Positions 1-7,102 of a DNA stretch of 28,222 bases are shown piece by piece. Source of the stretch: a virus; IMG/VR virus record IMGVR_UViG_3300025592_000588, positions 1 through 28,222 of that record; one strand, written 5' to 3'. Position 1 is the stretch's first letter; every line of letters starts with the position of its first letter. The notes under the pieces were generated by a model that was not told where the DNA came from, did no database searches, and was given only the letters and a program-made list of their open reading frames with translations. The position numbers were made by a program, and so were the translations under genes.

Positions 1-125
1 GATTGTATAAACAACACATTATTACATTCAGGATCATCACACCGTACGGTATCTGCTTTCGATAAATCTACCTGTGGTTGTGCTTGTCGTGGCTGTTGGA
101 ACTGTCTTTGTGGTTTTGTACTCAT
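1..125 (-). CDS. Small Cys-containing phage protein, 5' part only
   Basis: This is the first 41 codons of a gene that leaves the window at its left edge. The ATG at 125 follows an excellent ribosome binding site (AAAGGAG, 5 nt upstream) that overlaps the glycosyltransferase stop codon at 136-138, so it is the next gene of the same operon. The visible protein has a Gln/Pro-rich N-terminus, then a segment with C-D-D-P-E-C, which looks like half of a zinc-binding knuckle. It resembles small conserved proteins of T4-like marine phages that carry paired cysteines, but this is recollection and the second half is missing. Function unknown. Confidence 0.75.
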   Translation of the reverse strand, partial: MSTKPQRQFQQPRQAQPQVDLSKADTVRCDDPECNNVLFIQ

Positions 126-135
126 TTTAACTCCT

Positions 136-1398
136 TTATATTTGTTTCTTTATATCATTAATAACTTTATTGATACTTATCTTTTTGTAAATCTTATTTA
201 TCTCTTCCTGAAACTGATAAATAAACTTATTTCTATAATATAAATATGATTCACCAGATTTTACCAATATTTTATCCAAATCTTGTTCTGTAAAAAAGTT
301 TGGTTTCCAATCATCATAGAATTTTCTTTCATAAAAATATTTTTCAATGTTATTTCTCATTGTCCAATAATCAAGTTGATAGGCCGTTAACTCTGAATTA
401 TTAATATATGCTTCAGAACTATCATGTAATGTTTGTGTCATACTACCATCAAAAACTCTTGGTTTTTCTAATCTATGTATATGAGTAAAATTTGTTTTAT
501 CATTATATTTTATAACACAATTATTCTTCACAGCTTTAACTATTATAGCCTGCTCTTCTTGTGGTTGAATTCCAATTCCACCTAAATCATTATAAATTTT
601 AGCTCTAAATGTTTTAGGCCAAAATTCAGTACCATCGTCTACCCTGTACAATAAATTTTTATCTAAACTAACCCCTTCATCTTTTTTAATTCCCCACACT
701 ATGTCAAAATTATTATAATACCATTTTCCCAACAATCCGTTCATAGTTTCTATTTCATTTATATAAGGTTTTAACTTTGAAATATCAATTACACTCTCTA
801 AACTTGTAAAATTATAAGTATCACATTTCGTTACTAATATATCTAACCTATCTTCACCCAAACCTATTGGATTTAATTGATGTGGATTTTCATATTTAGA
901 TGGATTTTTGAAAGTTTTTAATACTTCTTCAACATAATGATTTTCAAATACATTATCTGCACCAAAGAATGCAACTATTCCATCATTAAAATCATCATAC
1001 TTACTCCATCTATGTAATGCAACATCTATTCCAAATTTTGCAGCTAAGGCTGCACCTTGTATTTCATTGGGAAATTTTACATTTATTAAATGTATATTAT
1101 CATATTTGTATTTATCTAATTTTTCTTTAACTACTATTTCAGTATTATCTAATTCTTCTTCTATTGAACAATTATTTACAATTAATACTTCAAATTCATA
1201 AGGTGAAGTTGTTTGATTAATAAGTGATTCTACACAATCACCTATAAAACTCTCTTCTCTATACGCAATTATAATTAGTTGATATTTTACAAAATCATAT
1301 CTTTCCTGAGTTCCGAAGGGCGCAGGTAGAGCGTTATTAACTAAACTTTTATATTCTTGTTTATACTCTGGTGGAATTTCTTTTAAATAGTCGTACAT
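136..1398 (-). CDS. Family 2-like (GT-A) glycosyltransferase
   Basis: A 420-aa protein with a GT-A nucleotide-sugar fold near its N-terminus: a beta-strand plus YREE loop (KYQLIIIAYREES, residues 38-50), a second strand ending VLIVNNCS (71-78), and AFFGADN (143-149) where family 2 enzymes carry the metal-binding DxD. Here the DxD is reduced to A-D-N, so metal use is uncertain. The C-terminal half (about 200-420) is rich in Tyr, Asn and Lys and I recognise no domain in it. It should transfer a sugar from an activated donor; the acceptor could be DNA, a virion protein or host envelope glycan. The start overlaps the 46-aa gene before it by 16 nt, and a new small gene begins 11 nt after its stop. 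Last recognised gene of the polymerase operon. Confidence 0.8.
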   Translation of the reverse strand: MYDYLKEIPPEYKQEYKSLVNNALPAPFGTQERYDFVKYQLIIIAYREESFIGDCVESLINQTTSPYEFEVLIVNNCSIEEELDNTEIVVKEKLDKYKYDNIHLINVKFPNEIQGAALAAKFGIDVALHRWSKYDDFNDGIVAFFGADNVFENHYVEEVLKTFKNPSKYENPHQLNPIGLGEDRLDILVTKCDTYNFTSLESVIDISKLKPYINEIETMNGLLGKWYYNNFDIVWGIKKDEGVSLDKNLLYRVDDGTEFWPKTFRAKIYNDLGGIGIQPQEEQAIIVKAVKNNCVIKYNDKTNFTHIHRLEKPRVFDGSMTQTLHDSSEAYINNSELTAYQLDYWTMRNNIEKYFYERKFYDDWKPNFFTEQDLDKILVKSGESYLYYRNKFIYQFQEEINKIYKKISINKVINDIKKQI

Positions 1399-1523
1399 AA
1401 TATATCTTTATAATTACTAACTCTATTAAAATTATCCACTTCGCCTATACAACCATCACAAACATCTCCATTATCTCTTATTTCAGAATATCTAAATGGT
1501 GATACACAAAATCCTTTTCTCAT
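1383..1523 (-). CDS. 46-aa SPASM-like Cys-rich small protein
   Basis: A 46-codon ORF linked by overlaps to both neighbours. Its ATG overlaps the TGA of the clamp loader (ATGA at 1520-1523) and its last 16 nt overlap the glycosyltransferase start, the arrangement expected for translational coupling. The protein contains FCVSPF, then an I-x-x-N-G-D-V-C-x-x-C core with cysteines at 6, 22 and 25. That layout matches the auxiliary cluster-binding (SPASM) tail of radical SAM proteins (C-x-x-P-F, dG-x-V, C-x-x-C), but with no radical SAM barrel. It may be a free metal- or cluster-binding peptide or the remnant of a larger gene. The ORF and coupling are seen directly; the SPASM comparison is inference. 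Confidence 0.65.
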   Translation of the reverse strand: MRKGFCVSPFRYSEIRDNGDVCDGCIGEVDNFNRVSNYKDILCTTI

Positions 1524-2443
1524 TTTATTTTTCCAATTACCTCAACGAACATAGCCATAATATTAATCTCTTTATCCACTACTATAGCATCACTTTGTTG
1601 ATATTGACTTAATGTTAAAATACATTCTGCAACATGACCTCTACCCCAATCATCTACTGTGTCAAATAGTAATCTAAATAAATCACTAAAGTCTGTTATT
1701 TTGGAATCTGCCAATACTTGTCTAATGTTTTTAAACGAATTCTTTTTATCTTGTGTTTTTAAAATATCTAATACTTGGTTCTTGTAGTCATTCTGTATTG
1801 CCATTCCCTCATCAATAACAAGTTTACCATTTACAACTTGTCGTTGTATAGAATTTATAACTCTTCTTATATCTGGATAACCACCATTAACTATCGTTAC
1901 AATGTCATCTACTGTTGCATCCACCTTTTCATTCTGTAAAATATTTGAAACATGAAGTGCAACTTGTTTCCTATCTGGTGGTATAATTTGAAAAGATTGA
2001 CATCTCGATTGAATTGGGTCTATAACTCTCTCTACGAAATTGCAGGTTAGAATGAATCTACAATGTTTACTAAATGTTTCCATCAAGTTACGAAGTGCTG
2101 CCTGTGCATTTGGTGTGATGTAATCACACTCATCTAAAATGATAATCTTCATCTCTGCAAACCCAAGTGTTGAGGCAAAGTTCTTTACTTTATCTCTAAC
2201 TATCTCTACACTATTCTCATCTGATGCATTAATATATAGATAATCACAATCTATATTATTAACAAGTAGTTTTGCGAGAGTGGTCTTACCTGTACCAGCT
2301 CTTCCGTACAGTAAAAGATGTGGTAAGTCGCCACTCTCCAGATAAACCTTAACCTTACTCTTTAGATGTTCATTTCCAATGTAAGTGTCAAGGTTTGAAG
2401 GCCGATATCTTTCCGTCCAAAGTGAATTTTTAATTTCATCCAT
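1520..2443 (-). CDS. 44: Clamp-loader ATPase (gp44/RFC small subunit-like)
   Basis: An AAA+ ATPase that loads the sliding clamp onto primer-template DNA. Numbered from the upstream TTG (residue 1 at 2464), it shows WTERYRP at 16-22, Walker A GRAGTGKT at 54-61, Walker B IIILDECD at 107-114, a sensor-1 strand ending TCN, and the SRC arginine-finger motif at 153-155. I place the start at the ATG at 2443, where TAATG overlaps the stop of the methyltransferase gene; this gives 307 aa, close to T4 gp44 (319 aa). The longer 2464 start would use TTG without a clear ribosome binding site. The small subunit gp62 that partners gp44 in T4 is not visible in this window. Confidence 0.93.
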   Translation of the reverse strand: MDEIKNSLWTERYRPSNLDTYIGNEHLKSKVKVYLESGDLPHLLLYGRAGTGKTTLAKLLVNNIDCDYLYINASDENSVEIVRDKVKNFASTLGFAEMKIIILDECDYITPNAQAALRNLMETFSKHCRFILTCNFVERVIDPIQSRCQSFQIIPPDRKQVALHVSNILQNEKVDATVDDIVTIVNGGYPDIRRVINSIQRQVVNGKLVIDEGMAIQNDYKNQVLDILKTQDKKNSFKNIRQVLADSKITDFSDLFRLLFDTVDDWGRGHVAECILTLSQYQQSDAIVVDKEINIMAMFVEVIGKIK

Positions 2444-3672
2444 TATAATTTTTTCCAAATCCAAATTGGTTCACAAAATCTTTTATCTTTGGTTTCTTCT
2501 GCCTTCTTAATCGTAGAGCCATGAAACCTTTCATCTGATGCTCTTGCCATTCCTGCTCCACCACTATTTGGTCGTTTAGCCATTTCCATTCCAATACAAC
2601 CTTGATACTCTGAATCACTAAATGTTGATAAAAAATCATTCATAGGATTACAAATCTCTACCATATTTCTTTGTGTTCCAGTTCTAGCAAATACATCAGC
2701 AATATTCACTAATAAATATCCACCACTCTTAATAGAAACCCATAAATTTTCAATAGTTTTCTGTAAAAAGTTTTTATTCCAATCATCTATTTCTTTATAT
2801 CGTACCCAACTTTGAGTATCTTCATAACTATATCGTTCAACTGAAAAATATGGTGGTGATGTGAATACGGTATCAAATATATTTTCATACTCTTTGAAAT
2901 CCACATCCTCTGCGGGGGATTCAATAAATTCACAATCCTTATCGACTTCAAAAAACATATTTCTATGTTTTTCATAGAACTCTTTTTGTTCTCTGTAGAT
3001 AGGATGGTTTTCTTTTCTTGGATCTATTCCAAGATAATACTTACCACTTTCACTACCATAGAATCCTGCTAATCTATCACCCCAACCTGCACTAAAATCA
3101 AGTATATTTTGACTACCTAACTTATCGTATAGTACTTTTGCCACATTTGGTTTAAACTGTGAACAAATGTACTTTCTCAAACTTATCATAACTCTAAGAG
3201 CACCCTTATTTATTTTGGGAAGTTTTAAAGTATATGCGGCACCCATTAATGTAGTCATAAACTTATAACTACCCCAAGTTCTAATTGGTCCTGGTGCTAT
3301 TGTTCCATCCACACTCCATCGATTTTCTTGTTGAAAGTAATTACTTGAAGCGTTACCTGTATTGATTCGTTTAAAGTATTGTTGTTTACCTTCGAATGTT
3401 AAATCATAACGATACTTTGTACCCTCTCGTGCAAACCACTCACCATCTACCAATAAATCATTATGTCTCATACCTTTAAGTTTCTGTAACTCTTTGTATG
3501 CTCCATTTTCTGAAATGTTCATGTATGGTGGTGGATATGTCATTGCAACTTTTGCAAGACTTTCTCGTACATCTTGTTTTTCAAAGGTGTTCTTTATGTA
3601 TTCCCATTCTTTCTCTTCTATTGAAAGATAAGGCTCCATATCATAGAACTTATCAAAGTAAGATAGGTACAT
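2443..3672 (-). CDS. Methyltransferase-like protein with SPPY motif (paralogue 1)
   Basis: A 409-aa protein with the two hallmark motifs of amino-methylating DNA methyltransferases: an AdoMet-binding motif I, LDFSAGWGDR, at 191-200, and the catalytic-loop motif TSPPYF at 271-276. Motif I precedes SPPY. The roughly 180 residues before motif I are unlike standard methyltransferases and could be a DNA-recognition or accessory domain. It is a distant paralogue of the gene at 14537-15670, sharing GWG-R, FTSPPYF, TQS and GYLLVNIA. It sits between clamp and clamp loader with TAATG overlaps at both ends (3670-3674 and 2441-2445), so it is co-translated with the replisome. It probably methylates adenine N6 or cytosine N4 in phage DNA. 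A non-DNA substrate is possible. Confidence 0.75.
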   Translation of the reverse strand: MYLSYFDKFYDMEPYLSIEEKEWEYIKNTFEKQDVRESLAKVAMTYPPPYMNISENGAYKELQKLKGMRHNDLLVDGEWFAREGTKYRYDLTFEGKQQYFKRINTGNASSNYFQQENRWSVDGTIAPGPIRTWGSYKFMTTLMGAAYTLKLPKINKGALRVMISLRKYICSQFKPNVAKVLYDKLGSQNILDFSAGWGDRLAGFYGSESGKYYLGIDPRKENHPIYREQKEFYEKHRNMFFEVDKDCEFIESPAEDVDFKEYENIFDTVFTSPPYFSVERYSYEDTQSWVRYKEIDDWNKNFLQKTIENLWVSIKSGGYLLVNIADVFARTGTQRNMVEICNPMNDFLSTFSDSEYQGCIGMEMAKRPNSGGAGMARASDERFHGSTIKKAEETKDKRFCEPIWIWKKL

Positions 3673-4403
3673 TAGCTAACTTGTTGTGTTGCAACCAAAT
3701 AATATTCTGATTTGTATTCATCCACATTAAAGTTTATTTTACTCAAACCTGATTCACTAATCTTTAGAGAAGCACCTGTACACTCTTTATTTGCACTCAA
3801 TATATTTGAAAACATATTAGCATTAAATGAGATTGGTTCAATTTCTGTATATTCTTCAACTTCAACTGGAATTGTAATACGATTACTTGCAACATTACTA
3901 TAACCTATAACAACACTAACCTTTCCATCTTTTGTTATTATTGTAAAAGATTCACTATCTGTAAGAGCACCCTTACCCATAATGAATGTATTTATAAAGT
4001 AAGAATTTACTTTAATATCTAAATCAAATTCACTTGGTAAGTTTTTCAACGCTGGTGGTGTTGGTATTACACTTAAATCACTTAACATATACTTTGAAGT
4101 AGTATTATATTTAGTGTCTTTCATGTCAATACTAATAAACTTATCACCCGAAGATGTTAATTTAAACTCTACATCATCACTTAAAACTGATAATAATGCT
4201 AAAAGTTGTGGTGTATTATAGACTCCTAATTCTGATGCATCTACTCCAGAGAATTTATCTACTACTACCGAACCAACTACTGATTTATCACCTGAGATAA
4301 ACCTTGTTGATAGTTTTGTTCCATCACTAACCCACTTAACCGATTTTATTTCTCCGCCAAGTGCATATTTGTTAATATACCTAATTAGTTGTGTTTTATT
4401 CAT
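3672..4403 (-). CDS. 45: Sliding clamp (gp45-like processivity factor)
   Basis: A 243-aa protein of the size and layout of T4-type sliding clamps (T4 gp45 is 228 aa), which trimerise around DNA and tether the polymerase. Sequence signatures in this family are weak. The call rests on length, the repeated beta-rich pattern (for example LSDLSVIPTPPALKNLPSEFD near the inter-domain linker) and position between polymerase and clamp loader. The ATG at 4403 has AAGGAA about 9 nt upstream. The stop overlaps the start of the methyltransferase-like gene. Its likely partner motif is visible at the polymerase C-terminus (QQSIERFF). Confidence 0.85.
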   Translation of the reverse strand: MNKTQLIRYINKYALGGEIKSVKWVSDGTKLSTRFISGDKSVVGSVVVDKFSGVDASELGVYNTPQLLALLSVLSDDVEFKLTSSGDKFISIDMKDTKYNTTSKYMLSDLSVIPTPPALKNLPSEFDLDIKVNSYFINTFIMGKGALTDSESFTIITKDGKVSVVIGYSNVASNRITIPVEVEEYTEIEPISFNANMFSNILSANKECTGASLKISESGLSKINFNVDEYKSEYYLVATQQVS

Positions 4404-4466
4404 AACCGTTTGTTCCTTATGTATGTTATTGTTCCTATATATACATATATATAAGATTGTTCAAAA
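4404..4466 (-). promoter_or_regulatory. AT-rich spacer, possible secondary promoter for the clamp
   Basis: The 63-nt gap between polymerase and clamp contains alternating TATATATA tracts at about 4436-4453, similar in style to those upstream of the RNR gene and RNA unit B. It could be a second-class phage promoter with a TATA-like -10 element, but no -35 is apparent. The clamp ribosome binding site AAGGAA lies at its downstream end. Confidence 0.25.
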
Positions 4467-6968
4467 TCAAAAAAATCTTTCAATACTTTGTTGTTTATCA
4501 ACTACTGCTTCCCATCCCATGCTTTCATAGAACATACCGAGTTTTTTACTCATAGCCTGTTCGAACATTCTACTACTATCTATCTTATTTTTAATTAATT
4601 CTAATATTTCTTTTGGGTCTTCATAACCTTTATAAGCTATGGTATCAAATCCAAACTCATTATCTTTTAAATACACCCATTTAATCTTTGTTCCGTTGGA
4701 TATCTTTTCATATTTTCTACCCTCATACCAATAATCCAATAATGAATTATAATTTATGGCTGATTTAACATGAACTGGCGCACCCTTTTTATATTTACTG
4801 AATGATGACTCTTCATCTTTAGAAATATACTTACCAATACCCTTTACACCGATAGGATTTGCCATTACATCATAAGATAGATTGTGCATATTTCTTTTGA
4901 ATATTGATATTCTCTCATCAATTTTTTCTTTTGGTACTTTTGCCAATATATCTTCTAAAACTTTACTTAATAAGTCTTTCATAGCTACTGCAAAATTACT
5001 ACGAACTGTATCTAATCCTTTTACTTGGATCTTATTTACTTTTCTACCAGCATCATTAATAATATGTAAACCATATCGTTTTTTCACAATAAACAATGCT
5101 GTTTTCGCAATAACTTCTTGTTTGATATCAAACTCGTGTTTATCAACATTAAGAAACTTCTTAGAAAAGAAATCATAACTTTGATTCAAATAGTCCTGTA
5201 CTTCACCACACACTTCCATAATTCTCTGTGTCATCATTGTTTCTGATAGTTTCTCGTTTGGAAATCTATGTTCAATCAATGGTACTGCGGATGCGAAAAT
5301 AGAGTCTGTGTCGATATAGATAACATAATCCTTATCAGTACCTAACTCTTTATTATAAAAGTGGTTAGTAATCTTCTTACTGAACTTAATCAATGATTGA
5401 CCTGTAAGTGTGGTTGCTTCAGCATTATCAATATCATAAAATCTAAATACTGGTAAACCCAATACACCATATAATGAGTTTAATAGAATCTTCTGTAGAT
5501 ATTGTCGTCTATCAAAGTATTCTTGTTTTTTAGTATCACCTTGTTCATGAAACTTCTTTACAAGTTTTCTCATCTCTACTCGTTCATTAAACCACTTTGT
5601 TAATAGTGCTGGAATCAATCCTTGTCTATCTGTACGATACATTATACCATTACTTGATATACTTATTTTTTGACTTTCTAAATAATCTTTTAATTCTATT
5701 TCAGATAATTTACCAACCTCTTTTCCATTCCTATTTTTAACTTGATATGTTTGTTTATGAGATTTTTTTATATATTCATTTGCATTCCAATTTTCAACCT
5801 TACCAATCTTGGTTTCGGGTGAAATGTTTAAACTACGAATAACACTTGGATACATTGATGTAATATCTAAATCAAATACCCACTCGTGTCTACCTCGTTG
5901 TGGTGATTGTACATAAGCACCTGCAAATTTATCTTCAAGCTTCTTTTTAGGTCTTGGTGGTTTATTGGGTGCCACCACACCAATCTTTTTCAAATAAACT
6001 AATATCGCACCCTCAAGATATCTTGAACTCATAAACACATCTTCATATGGTACATGACCAATATGAGCTATACCACGAGCAATATCAATGAAATCCAATT
6101 TTTCATCTAATTCCACGAGTATTTGAACATCTCGAATATTATAATTTACAAACTTCTGTAAATCTTTCTCATACAAATCATTAAGTGTTCCATCATACTC
6201 AATTTTCTTCATACCAACTTCAACTTCACCAATGTAATCTAAACGATAACTTGATTGTTGGATGGGTGAAAACTTTCTATATAAATGTAAATAGTCCATT
6301 TGATTAACTCCAGCAATAGTATACTTTTTCTTGTATTCACTATAAAAAATTTGGCCAATTGGTGATAACATACTTGCTACATCTTTACCCAATACTCTTA
6401 CTGAACGATTATATAAATAAGGAATATCAAAACTATCACTATTCCACCCACTTAATATTGTTGGTTGTATTTCCGAATATTTTCTATAAAATGAAGTTAA
6501 CATTTCATACTCTGTAATATAAAACTCAACTATCTGATTATCTTTTGTATAATTCTGAATTTGTTTTTTCTCATCCAACACATACGCAAAATATGTCTTA
6601 GTTATCTCGTCATATAATGAAATTGAAGTTATTTTATTTGGAGCTTTCATTGGATCAGGAAATCCCTCTGTAACCTCTACCTCAATATCAAAAAATATTT
6701 TTCTATTTCCAATGGATGGTTCATCTGAATCCATATATTGGTCAACTAAAAATCTTGTAGTTTGTGGTACATCACTTTCGTGTAAACCAGGAGTGTTATC
6801 TTCCCAATGGAAAATCTTTTTAACTTTATCACCATCAAGTGTAAAGTGTTGTCCTGTTGAATTTTTTATATAAGCGTATTTTTTATATGGGATTATGAGA
6901 TATCCCTTTTTATCATCCCACAGATGAATTTTCTGCTTTCTCATTTCAAAATATATTGATTGATACAA
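4467..6968 (-). CDS. 43: Replicative DNA polymerase, family B (gp43-like)
   Basis: An 833-aa family B polymerase with an active 3'-5' exonuclease. Exo I is FFDIEVEV (D94, E96), Exo II is GWNSDSFDIPYL (174-184) and Exo III is YNIRD (Y276, D280). The polymerase motifs are A, DITSMYPS (368-375); B, KILLNSLYG (493-501); and C, YIDTDS (551-556). The protein ends in QQSIERFF (826-833), a textbook PIP-box-type clamp-binding peptide. The start is a TTG at 6968 with GGAG about 10 nt upstream; the next ATG is eight codons later and would cut the conserved first beta-strand. It is the first gene after promoter P1 and heads the polymerase-clamp-clamp loader operon. It is complete and unsplit, with no intein or frameshift. 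Confidence 0.97.
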   Translation of the reverse strand: MYQSIYFEMRKQKIHLWDDKKGYLIIPYKKYAYIKNSTGQHFTLDGDKVKKIFHWEDNTPGLHESDVPQTTRFLVDQYMDSDEPSIGNRKIFFDIEVEVTEGFPDPMKAPNKITSISLYDEITKTYFAYVLDEKKQIQNYTKDNQIVEFYITEYEMLTSFYRKYSEIQPTILSGWNSDSFDIPYLYNRSVRVLGKDVASMLSPIGQIFYSEYKKKYTIAGVNQMDYLHLYRKFSPIQQSSYRLDYIGEVEVGMKKIEYDGTLNDLYEKDLQKFVNYNIRDVQILVELDEKLDFIDIARGIAHIGHVPYEDVFMSSRYLEGAILVYLKKIGVVAPNKPPRPKKKLEDKFAGAYVQSPQRGRHEWVFDLDITSMYPSVIRSLNISPETKIGKVENWNANEYIKKSHKQTYQVKNRNGKEVGKLSEIELKDYLESQKISISSNGIMYRTDRQGLIPALLTKWFNERVEMRKLVKKFHEQGDTKKQEYFDRRQYLQKILLNSLYGVLGLPVFRFYDIDNAEATTLTGQSLIKFSKKITNHFYNKELGTDKDYVIYIDTDSIFASAVPLIEHRFPNEKLSETMMTQRIMEVCGEVQDYLNQSYDFFSKKFLNVDKHEFDIKQEVIAKTALFIVKKRYGLHIINDAGRKVNKIQVKGLDTVRSNFAVAMKDLLSKVLEDILAKVPKEKIDERISIFKRNMHNLSYDVMANPIGVKGIGKYISKDEESSFSKYKKGAPVHVKSAINYNSLLDYWYEGRKYEKISNGTKIKWVYLKDNEFGFDTIAYKGYEDPKEILELIKNKIDSSRMFEQAMSKKLGMFYESMGWEAVVDKQQSIERFF

Positions 6969-6989
6969 CTATGTAATTCTCCAATTTTT

Positions 6990-7032
6990 CATATCTGAAT
7001 ATACGAATAAAAACCTATACAAGTCAAGCTTT
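6990..7032 (-). promoter_or_regulatory. Promoter P1 (sigma70-like) for the polymerase operon
   Basis: On the minus strand a -35 TTGACT (7027-7022) is followed by an 18-nt spacer and a -10 TATATT (7003-6998). An A-rich AAATAAAG block lies just upstream of the -35. The same GCTTGACTT core recurs at 20205-20212 and 20526-20533, each time with TATATT 17-18 nt away. The expected transcript starts near 6990, about 22 nt before the polymerase TTG, and the promoter lies just downstream of the terminator of the TonB receptor gene. Confidence 0.75.
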
Positions 7033-7039
7033 ATTTGCA

Positions 7040-7056
7040 ATAAGTTCTCCGAACTT
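7040..7056 (-). repeat. Small inverted repeat between terminator and promoter P1
   Basis: TAAGTTC and GAACTTA form a perfect 7-bp stem around a 3-nt loop. On the minus strand it lies downstream of the TonB receptor terminator and directly before P1. It could strengthen termination or be an operator for the promoter. Confidence 0.4.
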
Positions 7057-7061
7057 AATAA

Positions 7062-7092
7062 AGTGGGGGAAATATATTCCAATCCCCCCCAA
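7062..7092 (-). terminator. Intrinsic terminator of the TonB receptor gene
   Basis: Reading the minus strand, a run of G (GGGGGGGA) about 11 nt after the stop codon pairs with TTCCCCC across an AT-rich loop of about 11 nt, and is followed by CACTTTATT. This is a strong GC stem in an otherwise AT-rich gap; the trailing T-tract is imperfect. Confidence 0.65.
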
Positions 7093-7102
7093 ACTCTACT
7101 TT

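Noticed and set aside
2444-2464. Seven-codon N-terminal extension of the clamp loader from a TTG
   Set aside because: The ATG at 2443 overlaps the upstream stop as TAATG and gives the normal N-terminus; the TTG has no clear ribosome binding site.
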